From Cellvibrio sp. UBA7671 (GTDB taxonomy: Bacteria; Pseudomonadota; Gammaproteobacteria; Pseudomonadales; Cellvibrionaceae), in contig DLHJ01000016.1 of NCBI GenBank assembly GCA_002483145.1, positions 124,001 to 188,000 of the forward strand: 64,000 bases of DNA, read 5' to 3'. The position numbers and the translations under genes are program-made. Below the pieces are notes generated by a model that did no database searches, was not told where the DNA came from, and was given only the letters and a program-made list of their open reading frames with translations. This document shows, one piece after another, positions 17,766 to 28,106 of the stretch (positions within the stretch are counted from its first letter, which is position 1; the number at the start of each line of letters is the position of its first letter).

Positions 17766-18182
17766 TTAATGCACGCGGCGCCAATGTTCTTCAATCAATA
17801 TCCCGTCTTCCATACCTTTGTGAATCCACAGATCTTTTTTAATTGCGCCATTAAAGTGATAGGTTTTTCCCACAAGACGGGCCTCGGAAGTGACATCAAT
17901 CGTCTCAGAATAGTTTTCACCTTTAAAAGTATAAGTGCCGGATGCAGCTACGGTAAATTTTCCACTTTTGTCCCAAGTGATAAACGCAAAGTGTTGTTCG
18001 GATAATATTTTGCGGGAGAGTGTACTTTTGTCTTTTATTTCGCCGACGACTTCATTTTTTTGGTTTTTGTAAATCGCATATTCCAGCTCCCAGGTCCCCG
18101 TCAGTGTTGCTTTGGGGTTGGCATTAACCCATTGGCTTAGTGCCAGTATCGCTATTGCCATTAGTGTCAGTATCTTTTTCAT
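17766..18182 (-). CDS. Small secreted lipocalin-like protein
   Basis: A 138-residue exported protein. ATG 18182 follows GAGAGA and gives a clear signal peptide (MKKILTLMAIAILALSQ..., cleavage near ANA); the frame extends upstream to 18275 without support. The mature part starts with LTGTWELEYA and ends in EEHWRRVH, with alternating beta-strand-like segments and a 'gene product with GTW near the N-terminus' pattern like lipocalin-like or DUF4488-type domains. Function unknown; periplasmic location inferred from the leader. Confidence 0.65.
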   Translation of the reverse strand: MKKILTLMAIAILALSQWVNANPKATLTGTWELEYAIYKNQKNEVVGEIKDKSTLSRKILSEQHFAFITWDKSGKFTVAASGTYTFKGENYSETIDVTSEARLVGKTYHFNGAIKKDLWIHKGMEDGILIEEHWRRVH

Positions 18183-18341
18183 TGTTATATCTCTCGGTTG
18201 TGTTTGGATTTTAGTTGTGGCCAGTCTGGATGGCGGTTGGATTATGCATGAAACGTACATGAGTTGCGCAAACAACGGATGAGTCTAAACAAAAATTAAT
18301 AGTTGATGAGGATTTATTGACTGCAGGAATAATCAGAATTT

Positions 18342-21300
18342 CTATAGCGCATTTAATGCAGCGTTAAGTTTATTTTCCAATTCGGATTTTAATTGTAAGT
18401 AATGTCCAAGTTGCACTCCGGTTTGTTGTGCAATGGTGTCGTGGCAGAGGGATAAGTCCAGGTCAGTAATGTAGCAAGGATAGCGCTCGCTGTGTTGGCG
18501 CCGGCGAACAATATAACTGGCCACTGCTTTAAATAAATCATCGCCATAAGCCAGCGCAGAAAATTCCTGTTCATTGCAATAAATTGTAAAACGCAGCTGC
18601 TGGTCGCCATCCAATTCAGCAATAGCTTTGATATTAATAAAATGTAATTGACTTAAGTCGCTATGCAGTTGCCGGCGCTCGGCATAGCCTTGCTGCTGTT
18701 TGATATTGCCTACTAATTCATAGATGGCAATATCTTTGGTGTCGGGCAGCGCGCCTGTGTGGTCACCATCCAATAATTGGCGCTGCATAGCCGCATTGAT
18801 AAAATTGATCAGCGGCCGCAGGAGTGTCTGTTGGTTGTGGTATTCCGTCAGTGTGGTAAACACTGAGCCTTTTTCATCCACAATAGTAATGCGCGCCTGG
18901 GTACGTTCCAGCTGATAAAATACGGTAATGCTGCGTTGTTTTACCTGTTCGCAAATGATGCGCAAAGGTTTGTCGCGCAACCCATAGCGGTCAATCACTA
19001 TGGGGCTGAAATCAATTTGCGCTTGCGCGAGCCGCGCTAACAAATTTTCGTAATTTTTAAAGCGCTGGATTTGCAATTGTTGCTGTACAAATTGCAAGAG
19101 TAGATATTCATCGCCCATTTCCAAAATATAACGTGTGCTGCGCGGGCGTGTGCCTGAGTAATAACAGCTGATCAAGTCGCGCCACAATTCGGTTAGCCGC
19201 TGGGCGATGTTGTTGCCCTGACCACTACTAAAGCAGCGCACACTCAGTTCAGGCAAGCTGAATTGTTTGCCGGGGGGAAACAAACGGAAATAGTGTTGCA
19301 GGCAATTGATTAGTGCATCGCTGGCATAATGGCGGCAGATTAACTCACCCCAGGAGTTGATGTGGATGATATCGGCGTTAATCACTAAGTTTTCACGCAA
19401 GCCGCTATAGCCCAGCGCATCGCGTTGGCTGCTGAGCATTTGCATACCTTTTTTATGCAAATCAGCTTGGGGTTCAACACCGGTGTTGACGATAACTAAT
19501 AGCTGCTCAATCACCGCAGGGCGAGTAAATTGATGGTGTTCAATAGTCAATGGCGTGGGTAACCATTGCTGCAGAGCGAGGATCAGTTGTTGTTTTTGGC
19601 TGGCGCTGAGTGAAAATTGTTTGCCAATAATATCAACATGGGTATGGCTTGCCAAAATTTCATTGGCGTGACACCAGAGCAATAACTCCAATAAGCTGCG
19701 CGAGCGTTTTATCGGTTCCACATCGACATTGCGCAGCGCCAAATCATTTTGACTACCACGCACCACTTGCCAACTGTCGCCACTGTCATTCTGTTCGCGA
19801 ATAAAACACAGGTTGTCTTCACTTAAATCGCGCGAAATGCCCGGATTGATCCATTCAATTTTTCCTGCTTTGCGTTCAAATGCCGCGTGCAATTTGCGTC
19901 CGAGAATCATTAACTCATCGCTACTGATGGCGATATCAGTCTGCTGGTGTTTGCTCAATTCACTCAGCAAGCGGTAGCTGTGGTTGAGTTCATTGACCAG
20001 TAAGGCACGCTCGGTAATGACATGGGGTGCTTTCCAATAGGCGCGGTTGTCGAGCATATGTAATTGATGTGCTGACCAGTGCCAACTCTTTACCAGTTCC
20101 TCCAGTAATTTCCGCTGCCAGGATTTGTTGGGTTGGCGGCTGGTGCGCGACAAGGGTTTATTTACCTTGAAATAAAAACAGCGCCGCACTAAATCGAGAC
20201 GCTGTAACTGATTGTGTTTTTGCAAATACTGCTCAATGCGGCGATACACCATCACGTAGGGATCGAGCGCGTCGGCGTCCGGGTCTTGTGCGTAAATCGC
20301 GCGTTTAAAACTGAGCGCTAGTGGTTCGCCATTGAGCAAATGACTAGCTGGTTTTTTATCGGGATTTTGGTTGTTTGCTTCCGGATGGCTGAGTGCTGCG
20401 TTAATACTATCTTGATAAAGACTGATCTGCGGGGATGTGTCATCACTGGACAATTGCGGTTCTGCTGTTGCAGTAACAATTTCTGTTTCCAGCTCGCTGT
20501 TGGCATAGACTTCCAGCAACAATAATTTCAATACCGATTTGTAGGGTGATTCAATCGCCTTGTAGAGTTGCCAAATACCAGCACCAATAAATTCATTAGC
20601 AGGAATGGATGGCAAGCCACCAAAGTCGATAATATCTTCGCGCTTGAGAAAACGCTTTCCTAATAGTTTATCGCGATAGCTGTTGTAATGGTGTTCTTGT
20701 GATGCGGGAATAAACCACCAGAGCGGAATTTTGCCCGCCAGCCACAGGGCGGTGCGATAGAATTCATCGAGCAATAAATAATGCTGCGCTGAACCGCTGG
20801 CTTCACTACTCAAACATTGGGAGCGCCGACTGGAGAATTCACCGCTGCGCATTAAAAAAAAATGCACTTCAAAATGGATCTGCACTGCTGCCCACTGGCT
20901 AATCAGTTGGCATTTGCGCTCCAGCTCGGATAAAAATGCATCGTCTTCAGTAAGGCTATGGCATACCCAAACATCCAGGTCACTTGAATCGCTCTGCGCA
21001 ATAGTGCCGACACTGCCCATAATAAACAGCGCGTCTATCGCCATGTTTTTTTCAGTGAGGTCGCGATTATATTGAAAACTGCGCGCGAGAATTTTTGCTA
21101 ACCGCAATTCATCATTGCCGGGTGTATAGTGATAGACACCAGCAGGTGTACTGTGGGAAATGTAACCCGGCAACATGGGATGGTTAACGTGAAATAAGAG
21201 CGGCAGCACTTGCAAAAATTGTTGCTGGCGTTCAGGCAGCGCTGCACATGTGCGCTGGTGGCGCAGTTGGTTTAAATCCAGGAACCGCTGCTTGAGTTGA

Positions 21301-21362
21301 TTGAGTTGTTTGCGATCAACGCCTTCATCGATATCGTGTATGTCTATTGGACGTGAATACAT
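18342..21362 (-). CDS. cyaA: Class I adenylate cyclase
   Basis: A 1006-residue class I adenylate cyclase making cAMP for CRP-dependent control. The catalytic N-terminal part has FIMGSVGTIAQSDSSDLDVW, the nucleotidyltransferase signature (GS...D.D). The C-terminal half matches the regulatory region by position and length, slightly longer than enterobacterial CyaA. It starts five bases after the hybrid kinase stop (21368), so the two are very likely cotranscribed. ATG 21362. cAMP-CRP control of carbohydrate genes in this window is plausible, but no clear CRP site was identified. Confidence 0.95.
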   Translation of the reverse strand: MYSRPIDIHDIDEGVDRKQLNQLKQRFLDLNQLRHQRTCAALPERQQQFLQVLPLLFHVNHPMLPGYISHSTPAGVYHYTPGNDELRLAKILARSFQYNRDLTEKNMAIDALFIMGSVGTIAQSDSSDLDVWVCHSLTEDDAFLSELERKCQLISQWAAVQIHFEVHFFLMRSGEFSSRRSQCLSSEASGSAQHYLLLDEFYRTALWLAGKIPLWWFIPASQEHHYNSYRDKLLGKRFLKREDIIDFGGLPSIPANEFIGAGIWQLYKAIESPYKSVLKLLLLEVYANSELETEIVTATAEPQLSSDDTSPQISLYQDSINAALSHPEANNQNPDKKPASHLLNGEPLALSFKRAIYAQDPDADALDPYVMVYRRIEQYLQKHNQLQRLDLVRRCFYFKVNKPLSRTSRQPNKSWQRKLLEELVKSWHWSAHQLHMLDNRAYWKAPHVITERALLVNELNHSYRLLSELSKHQQTDIAISSDELMILGRKLHAAFERKAGKIEWINPGISRDLSEDNLCFIREQNDSGDSWQVVRGSQNDLALRNVDVEPIKRSRSLLELLLWCHANEILASHTHVDIIGKQFSLSASQKQQLILALQQWLPTPLTIEHHQFTRPAVIEQLLVIVNTGVEPQADLHKKGMQMLSSQRDALGYSGLRENLVINADIIHINSWGELICRHYASDALINCLQHYFRLFPPGKQFSLPELSVRCFSSGQGNNIAQRLTELWRDLISCYYSGTRPRSTRYILEMGDEYLLLQFVQQQLQIQRFKNYENLLARLAQAQIDFSPIVIDRYGLRDKPLRIICEQVKQRSITVFYQLERTQARITIVDEKGSVFTTLTEYHNQQTLLRPLINFINAAMQRQLLDGDHTGALPDTKDIAIYELVGNIKQQQGYAERRQLHSDLSQLHFINIKAIAELDGDQQLRFTIYCNEQEFSALAYGDDLFKAVASYIVRRRQHSERYPCYITDLDLSLCHDTIAQQTGVQLGHYLQLKSELENKLNAALNAL

Positions 21363-21367
21363 AGGCC

Positions 21368-24127
21368 TTAGTGGTGCGAATTGCCGTTAGTGACTTTTTT
21401 CTTGCGCAAAATATCGGCGAGGGTGGTGTAGAGTAATTCCGGATTGACCGGTTTGGATATATAGCCGTTCATGCCCGCCGCTAAACAGCGCTCGCGATCA
21501 CCACGCATCGCCTGCGCCGTAACAGCGACAATGGGAATGTTTTGTTGCAAATTATTCGCGCGCAATTGTCCCGCACGAATGCGCCGTGTCGCTTCCAAGC
21601 CATCCATTTCCGGCATTTCCAGATCCATTAATATGGCATCAAAGGGTTCACTGGTAGCTTCCAATAATTTCAGGGCTTCAATGCCATTGGTCGCAATAAC
21701 GGTGGTTATTTTTTTCTTTTTCAGAATGCCGCGGATGACTTGTTGATTGACGATATTGTCTTCAGCAATCAGGATGCGCGCATTTTCCAATAATTCTTCA
21801 ATATCCGTTGGAGTAATAATTTTCGGGCTGATGTCTTGCAGCAATTGTTCGCGCCCAATCGCTTGGCTGATGGCATCGAACAGGCGCGATTCGCTCACCG
21901 GTTTACTTAAAAACTCATCGACTAAAATGGCATTGGGGTCAGCGCTGGAAATTTCATCGCGATGGTAAGCGGAAATTAAAAATACACGCGGTTTTTGTTT
22001 GAGGCTGCGGTCAGATTTAATCAGGCCAGTGAGCTGCAAACCATTCATATTGGGCATGCGATAGTCGAGTAGTATAAAATGATAGGGCTGGCCTAAATTA
22101 TCGGCTTGGCGAATACGCTCTATGGCAGCGATGGGGTTATCTATTTCATCGACTTGCAAGTGAATACTGCGCGCAGTACTCGCGATAATCGTGCGTGCAA
22201 TTGTATTGTCATCAACAATTAGCGCGCGGATATTATTCAAATCGCGCGGATGGTTGATCAATGTTTTTTCACCCAGATGACTGTGTTCAAACGCGGCACT
22301 GAAGGTGACTTTGCAGCCTTTGTTCAGGCTGGAATCGATGCTAAAGTCGCCCTGCATTAAATGTACAAGGTGGCTGCAGATACCTAGACCGTAAGTATTT
22401 TTTTCGGTTTCCGGTGTATTTTTGTTAAAGACCAGGCGCTCTTTGATATGCGTCAACTTTTCTTCGGTCATTCCCAAGCCGGCATCTTCAACGCTGAATT
22501 CGAGCACGACTTGTCTGCTGGTTTGGCTTTTGCGCACCACTCGCACTATGACTTGGTTGGTATTGGAATATTGAAATGCATTGCTGATCAAGTGACCGAG
22601 GATTTGGCTCAGGCGCGAGGCGTCACCGCGCAGGAAGCGCGGCACTTCGGGTTTAATGTCGTACACAATATTAACCGAGCGATGCAGTGCACTGATTTCA
22701 AACAGCCGCGAAATTTTTTCAAATAATTGGTCTAGATCAAAATGGGCATATTCCAGAATGACCCGCCCCGCTTCAATTTTGGAGAAGTCGAGCAGCTGGT
22801 TAATGATTTGCAAGAGCGAGTCGGCCGCTGAATTGATGCTGGTAAGATAACTCTGCTGCTGTTCATCGAGCTGCGTATCTTGCATCAAATAACCGATGCC
22901 GATAATGGCATTCATCGGTGTGCGGATTTCATGGCTGACGCGTGCGAGGAATTCGCTTTTGGTTTTGCTAGCGAGGTCGGCTTGAGCTTTGGCACTGAGC
23001 AGCTCTTCGCGCGAGGTCATAAAATCGGAAATATCGGTATTCACTCCCACGCAGCGGCTGGCGTGGCCCTGATGATCGGGTTCAAAAAATTTCGCTTTGG
23101 AATGAACCCAAATAATATTGCCATCGCGATGTAACATGCGAAATTGTAATTGCAAAGATTCTTGTCGATTGTCGATAGCGGATTGGTACTCGCCGAGCAT
23201 GGTGTCCACATCATCCGGGTGAACAAAATAATCGCGCAGGGTATCGAGGTTCCCGGGTAAGTCTTCGTAATCGTAACCCAGCATGCGCAGATAGCTGCGG
23301 CTGAAATAAATTTTGTTGGTTAATAAATTCCAATCCCAAAGGCCGTCATTGGTTGCTTCCATTGCGTATTGGTAGCGGGTGTCGCGGTCAACCATTACGC
23401 GCAATTGTTCGTGCTGGTGCATAAAGCGGAATAACCAGGCGAGCAGGCTAGTGAGCGCTTTGGTGTCCTGCGCGTGCCAGGTGCGCGGGTTGTCGCGGTG
23501 TAGGGTCATAAAACCGCGCAATTGGGCCTGCTCGCACAGGGGGATAATCAGGCTGTTGTAAATATCCAGTGCACGCAAGCCTTGGGTGGCTTCGGCCAAA
23601 TCGTGGTCGGTCGCGGTGAGGGCGAGCGCATTGCCATCGCGCAGCTGGCGAAAGTAGCTGGACTCCGGTTTGAGCAGGAAGTAGAGCCAATCCGGATGTT
23701 GCAAGCGTTGTCGGGTGGTATCGCTCAAATCTTGTGCAGCCCATTGGTTCAATAAACTCACACTGGCGGAGTGTGCGTCCCAGCCCCAAAGGCCAATCTC
23801 GCGCAGGTCCAACAATTTACCGACTTGCGCCAATACTTGTAAGGGGCTGGATGAGTGCTGTTGTTTGACTAAAAACTTGAGTGTTTCCATCACCCAGCTT
23901 TCATCGAAAATCGGCCCTTCGGTTGCTTTACCCTTGGTGCCAAGGCTGGGCGCAGGTGCATCCTGCTCATCGTTGCCATAGTCTCCGGCGGCCGAAGCGC
24001 GCAGTTGGCGGATGGCATGTTGCGCTTGCAGCGACTGTTTTAGCGACGCGAGTTCCTCCTCCAGCAGCAAAATTTTAGCTGCCAGCGCCTCTTCAGACTC
24101 TTCTGAATGCAATGATTTTTTACCCAT
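21368..24127 (-). CDS. Hybrid sensor histidine kinase with two receiver domains
   Basis: A 919-residue soluble hybrid kinase. Order: N-terminal coiled coil (8-45), GAF-like region (about 85-235), PAS/PAC (about 250-368), HisKA with SHEIRTPMNAI (His399), HATPase with N-box SNAFQYS and glycine boxes DAGLGMT and TYGLGI, REC1 (about 634-755, Asp688 in LLDYRMPNMNG) and REC2 (about 784-905, Asp835 in LMDLEMPEMDG). All catalytic residues look intact. There is no membrane segment and no HPt domain, so a separate phosphotransfer partner or self-contained signalling is needed. It is directly upstream of cyaA, suggesting a link between its signal and cAMP. Confidence 0.93.
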   Translation of the reverse strand: MGKKSLHSEESEEALAAKILLLEEELASLKQSLQAQHAIRQLRASAAGDYGNDEQDAPAPSLGTKGKATEGPIFDESWVMETLKFLVKQQHSSSPLQVLAQVGKLLDLREIGLWGWDAHSASVSLLNQWAAQDLSDTTRQRLQHPDWLYFLLKPESSYFRQLRDGNALALTATDHDLAEATQGLRALDIYNSLIIPLCEQAQLRGFMTLHRDNPRTWHAQDTKALTSLLAWLFRFMHQHEQLRVMVDRDTRYQYAMEATNDGLWDWNLLTNKIYFSRSYLRMLGYDYEDLPGNLDTLRDYFVHPDDVDTMLGEYQSAIDNRQESLQLQFRMLHRDGNIIWVHSKAKFFEPDHQGHASRCVGVNTDISDFMTSREELLSAKAQADLASKTKSEFLARVSHEIRTPMNAIIGIGYLMQDTQLDEQQQSYLTSINSAADSLLQIINQLLDFSKIEAGRVILEYAHFDLDQLFEKISRLFEISALHRSVNIVYDIKPEVPRFLRGDASRLSQILGHLISNAFQYSNTNQVIVRVVRKSQTSRQVVLEFSVEDAGLGMTEEKLTHIKERLVFNKNTPETEKNTYGLGICSHLVHLMQGDFSIDSSLNKGCKVTFSAAFEHSHLGEKTLINHPRDLNNIRALIVDDNTIARTIIASTARSIHLQVDEIDNPIAAIERIRQADNLGQPYHFILLDYRMPNMNGLQLTGLIKSDRSLKQKPRVFLISAYHRDEISSADPNAILVDEFLSKPVSESRLFDAISQAIGREQLLQDISPKIITPTDIEELLENARILIAEDNIVNQQVIRGILKKKKITTVIATNGIEALKLLEATSEPFDAILMDLEMPEMDGLEATRRIRAGQLRANNLQQNIPIVAVTAQAMRGDRERCLAAGMNGYISKPVNPELLYTTLADILRKKKVTNGNSHH

Positions 24128-24332
24128 ATCCTTTTATTCGCGTCTCGGTATTTATCTGGACAAAAAACAAGCTGCCAGACTTAAAGGCTAGCCCATGTTG
24201 GTGCGAATACCAGCAATTGGAGGGAATAAAATGACGAGTTTGGCGTCGGCGAGAGAGGAGTAGGGCACAATTGAGATCAAGCGCTTGACCTTAATTATGT
24301 TTTGTCCGGTAACTGATTGAATTATAAAAATT

Positions 24333-24366
24333 AAAAAAGCCGCGCATTGAATGCAATGCGCGGCTT
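24333..24366 (-). terminator. Rho-independent terminator of argH
   Basis: AAGCCGCGCATTG (24337-24349) pairs with CAATGCGCGGCTT (24354-24366) around AATG. On the minus strand it is followed by six T (24333-24338). It lies 15 bases after the argH stop. Confidence 0.93.
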
Positions 24367-24380
24367 GTTAAGAGCGATGT

Positions 24381-25787
24381 TTATTTCCGGCTTTCAAGGC
24401 TCGCTTTGGCGCGACCAACGGCAGCTTTAACCTGCGCTGGTGCGGTTCCGCCGATGTGGTTGCGCGCGGCAACAGAACCTTCTAAGGTCAACACTGCAAA
24501 CACATCTTGCTCGATTACATTTGAGAATTGTTGTAGCTCGGCCAAGCTCATCTCGGACAAATCCTTGCCAGTCTGTACACCGTAAGCCACTGATTTGCCG
24601 ACAATCTCGTGCGCATCGCGGAAGGGTACGCCGCGACGCACGACGTAATCCGCTAAATCGGTAGCGGTGGAGAAGCCGCGTTTGGCTGCTTCGTACATTT
24701 TCTCTTTGCGCGGTTGGATCGCCGGGATCATATCCGCGAAAGCGCGCAGGCAATCTTTTACGGTATCGATGGCATCAAACACTGGCTCTTTGTCTTCCTG
24801 ATTGTCTTTGTTATAGGCCAAAGGTTGGGATTTCATCAGAGTCAAAAGCGCCGTGAGGTGACCATACACGCGGCCGGTTTTGCCGCGCACCAACTCAGGC
24901 ACGTCCGGGTTTTTCTTTTGCGGCATGATCGAGGAGCCGGTGCAGAAGCGATCCGGTAAATCGATGAAGCTGAATTGCGATGAAGTCCAGAGCACCAGCT
25001 CTTCGCTCGCGCGTGACAAATGCATCATCAGGATGCTGGCGAAGGCGGCAAATTCGATGGCGAAGTCGCGGTCGCTGACTGAGTCGAGTGAGTTTTCGGT
25101 TGGTGCATCAAAACCCAACAGTTGCGCGGTGTAAGCGCGGTCGATGGGGTAAGTTGTGCCGGCGAGCGCAGCGGCGCCCAAGGGCGATTGGTTTACACGC
25201 TTGCGGCAATCCATCAGGCGGCCATAATCGCGCTGCAACATTTCAAACCAGGCCAATAAATGATGACCAAAAGTCACTGGCTGGGCAGTTTGCAAATGAG
25301 TAAAGCCGGGCATGATGGTATCGGCATTGGCTTCAGCCACTTGCAGCAAACCTTGTTGCAGGCGGGTCAACTCTTTTGCGATTGCATCGATTTCGTCGCG
25401 CAAATACAGGCGGATGTCGGTGGCTACTTGATCGTTGCGCGAGCGTCCGGTATGCAGTTTTTTGCCGGTTATACCGATGCGTTGGGTGAGCAGCGCTTCG
25501 ATGTTCATGTGCACATCTTCAAGGCTGATGGACCAGGTAAATTTGCCAGCAACGATTTCTGCACGTATCTCTTCCAACCCGGTGATGATCTGGTCGCGCT
25601 CGGCATCAGTCAGCACGCCAACTTTGGCGAGCATGGTAGCGTGGGCGATGGAGCCGTTGATATCGTGATGATAGAGGCGGTAATCAAAACCAATGGAGGC
25701 GGTAAAGCGCTCAACAAAGGCGTCGGTGGCTTCACTGAAGCGGCCGCCCCAGGGTTTGATGGGCTGATCGTTTTGGCTCATGAGCAT
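24381..25787 (-). CDS. argH: Argininosuccinate lyase
   Basis: Last step of arginine synthesis: argininosuccinate to arginine and fumarate. The 468-residue protein has the fumarase/ASL signature [15 protein letters not shown], an N-terminal WGGRF motif and [12 protein letters not shown]. Two in-frame ATGs (25787 and 25781) are possible starts. It is divergent from the algZ-like gene, the same order as in Pseudomonas (argH next to fimS/algZ-algR). It is followed by a strong terminator. Confidence 0.97.
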   Translation of the reverse strand: MLMSQNDQPIKPWGGRFSEATDAFVERFTASIGFDYRLYHHDINGSIAHATMLAKVGVLTDAERDQIITGLEEIRAEIVAGKFTWSISLEDVHMNIEALLTQRIGITGKKLHTGRSRNDQVATDIRLYLRDEIDAIAKELTRLQQGLLQVAEANADTIMPGFTHLQTAQPVTFGHHLLAWFEMLQRDYGRLMDCRKRVNQSPLGAAALAGTTYPIDRAYTAQLLGFDAPTENSLDSVSDRDFAIEFAAFASILMMHLSRASEELVLWTSSQFSFIDLPDRFCTGSSIMPQKKNPDVPELVRGKTGRVYGHLTALLTLMKSQPLAYNKDNQEDKEPVFDAIDTVKDCLRAFADMIPAIQPRKEKMYEAAKRGFSTATDLADYVVRRGVPFRDAHEIVGKSVAYGVQTGKDLSEMSLAELQQFSNVIEQDVFAVLTLEGSVAARNHIGGTAPAQVKAAVGRAKASLESRK

Positions 25788-25937
25788 GTGTCCACAAACT
25801 GGAAATAATGAAAGAGATGTCGGGCGCGATTAGGCTACCATTGGTATCGGCACATCAATACGCAAGCTGCCCTGATCCGCAGGCCGCGCATTATATAGCC
25901 CAAAGGCTTATTTAAACACTGATTAAAGAAGACGCTC

Positions 25938-27065
25938 ATGAGCAGCTCCCAGGCCTCTAATAGCAAGGCCCCCACTACCAGGAAAAAGGCACCGCGCCCG
26001 GCGCCGGCCGAGCCGGCCACTCCGTTTTTGCCGGATTTGTGTAGCAGCCAATCGGTCTTTCTGCTCGTACTGGTTGCGGAATTATTGGCCGTGCTGCTGA
26101 CCATTAGCGCTTCATCCGGATTGCAGCATTTTAATTGGGACAAGCTCGCGTTAATTTCCGTACAGGTGCAATGGATCGTGGTGTTCAGCGCAGTGGCTCT
26201 GTGCCGCCTGCGTTTTTGGTTGGGTAGGCAGAATCATGTGCGCGCTGGTGTTGTCAGTTATGCGTTGGTATTGGCGATAACACTGGTGCTGTGTATTGCG
26301 GGGCAGTGGATTATTTACGGTGCCAGCGGTATGGCGTTTGTGGGCGATCAGGAATTCCATTTTGATGGCTGGCTGCTGTTGAACAACATGGTTATCGCGG
26401 CGATTTTATCGGGCATTTTGCTGCGCTATTTATACTTGCAGCAGCAGTTGCGCAACCAACAGCAAGCGGAAATGCAAGCGCGTATCCAGGCGCTGCAATC
26501 GCGTATTCGGCCGCACTTTTTATTTAACAGTATGAATTCAATCGCCAGTTTAATTGCAACTGATCCGGACACCGCCGAGCGCGTAGTGGAAGATCTCTCT
26601 GAATTATTTCGCGCCAGCCTCGCCGAGCCTACATTAATTCCATTGGGTCGCGAATTGGAATTGTGCAAACATTATCTGGATATTGAACAGCTGCGCTTGG
26701 GGCGTCGTTTGCAATTGGATTGGCAAGTTAGCAGTTGCAACCCGGCGATAAAAATTCCCAGTTTGATGATGCAACCGCTGGTGGAGAATGCAATTTTTCA
26801 CGGAATAGAACCGCTGCCCAAAGGGGGGAAAATTACCGTCAAGGTATCGCAAAATGATAAGCAGCTCAGCATCGTTATCTCCAATCCCTATTTGTTGGTG
26901 AAAAGAAATAATCATCATAGTGATGCATCGGCGCGTCACAACCGCATGGCGTTGGACAATATTCGCCGCCGATTGACTGCCCATTTCGGCACGGCAGCGC
27001 GCTTATCCAGTAGTGCGGAAAATGGTGTCTTTACCACTTACATTTTTTGTCCGTTAACCCTGTAA
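25938..27065 (+). CDS. algZ: LytS/AlgZ-like membrane sensor histidine kinase
   Basis: A 375-residue sensor of the HPK8 (LytS/YpdA) type. Pro/Ala/Lys-rich N-terminal tail (1-30), four predicted membrane helices (about 37-58, 72-90, 105-128, 147-163), coiled coil, then the His_kinase domain with RPHFLFNSMNSIASL (His193) and a C-terminal ATP-binding domain (PLVENAIFHGIEP). Its place between argH and a LytTR response regulator matches AlgZ/FimS of Pseudomonas, which controls type IV pili and alginate. That functional transfer is inference from synteny. The next gene starts 49 bases downstream. Confidence 0.88.
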   Translation: MSSSQASNSKAPTTRKKAPRPAPAEPATPFLPDLCSSQSVFLLVLVAELLAVLLTISASSGLQHFNWDKLALISVQVQWIVVFSAVALCRLRFWLGRQNHVRAGVVSYALVLAITLVLCIAGQWIIYGASGMAFVGDQEFHFDGWLLLNNMVIAAILSGILLRYLYLQQQLRNQQQAEMQARIQALQSRIRPHFLFNSMNSIASLIATDPDTAERVVEDLSELFRASLAEPTLIPLGRELELCKHYLDIEQLRLGRRLQLDWQVSSCNPAIKIPSLMMQPLVENAIFHGIEPLPKGGKITVKVSQNDKQLSIVISNPYLLVKRNNHHSDASARHNRMALDNIRRRLTAHFGTAARLSSSAENGVFTTYIFCPLTL

Positions 27066-27114
27066 TCTCCATAACATTAATAGCGACTACAACTAAAAGA
27101 CTGAGACAATAACG

Positions 27115-27855
27115 ATGGATATTTTAATTGTTGATGATGAAGTCCTCGCACGCCAGCGGTTGCTGCGCATGGTGGAAAAAATCGAAGGATTCTCTGTTGT
27201 TGCTGAGGCAGACAATGCTGAGGACGCGTTGGTCGCCATCACTCAACATGATCCGGATATCGTCTTGCTGGATATTCGTATGCCGGGTCGCGATGGCTTA
27301 AGCCTGGCGCAGGATATTGCCGAATTGGAAGATGCGCCGGCAGTGATTTTTTGCACTGCGTTTGATCAGTATGCGCTGGATGCGTTTGGTACCAACGCCG
27401 TGGGGTATTTGCTCAAACCGGTAAAAGCCGAGCAGTTGTTACAGGTGTTGGAGAAAGCGCAAAAGCTCAACAAAATCCAACGCGTTGCCGCACAAAAAGA
27501 CAACAAGCCCAAATCGGAAAATCAGCGCACTCACATTACTGCGAAAACGCGACGCGGGGTTGAATTAATTTCACTTGAGGATGTTCGCTATTTTCTCGCC
27601 GATCACAAATATGTCACGGTTTATCATCGCGCAGGTGAGCACCTACTTGATGAAACTTTAAAAGAATTAGAGGAAGAGTTTGGTGCGCGCTTTGTGCGCG
27701 TGCATCGCAATTCACTGGTGTCGGTAAAACATATTGAGGCGCTGGAGCGCAATGCGCAGGGGCAGTATCAAGTGCGCTTGGCGGATACAGAATTACGTCC
27801 GGTGATTAGCCGTCGCCATGTGAGTGATTTAAAAGCTTTGCTCAAAATGATTTGA
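27115..27855 (+). CDS. algR: LytTR-family response regulator, AlgR-like
   Basis: A 246-residue response regulator: N-terminal receiver (Asp53 in LLDIRMPGRDG, KPVKAEQLL lysine loop), linker, and C-terminal LytTR DNA-binding domain (about 138-244, FVRVHRNSLVSVKHIEAL). ATG 27115. It pairs with the upstream algZ-like kinase in one operon. In Pseudomonas AlgR is followed by hemC-hemD; here the next gene is a secreted carbohydrate-binding protein, so the synteny breaks at this point. Targets unknown, though pilus or exopolysaccharide genes are the expectation. Confidence 0.9.
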   Translation: MDILIVDDEVLARQRLLRMVEKIEGFSVVAEADNAEDALVAITQHDPDIVLLDIRMPGRDGLSLAQDIAELEDAPAVIFCTAFDQYALDAFGTNAVGYLLKPVKAEQLLQVLEKAQKLNKIQRVAAQKDNKPKSENQRTHITAKTRRGVELISLEDVRYFLADHKYVTVYHRAGEHLLDETLKELEEEFGARFVRVHRNSLVSVKHIEALERNAQGQYQVRLADTELRPVISRRHVSDLKALLKMI

Positions 27856-28106
27856 TTCGATTTTTAGTGTTTCCTCTTCTTGCAATGATTCATTTTGTTA
27901 GTGGTTGATAAGTTTGTGCAATTTTTATGGTTGATCATCTGCAATCATTGCTACCAAAAATGTTTACGCAAAATTTATTTGAATTGAACGCCACCAATTG
28001 GCAAAGAGTGATCACTGCACTTTTTTATGGCGCATTACCCTCGACAATGTAACGCTTTTTTCCCCATCCGGGGCAAGCGCTCAATTTACTTATCGTCGAG
28101 GGAACA

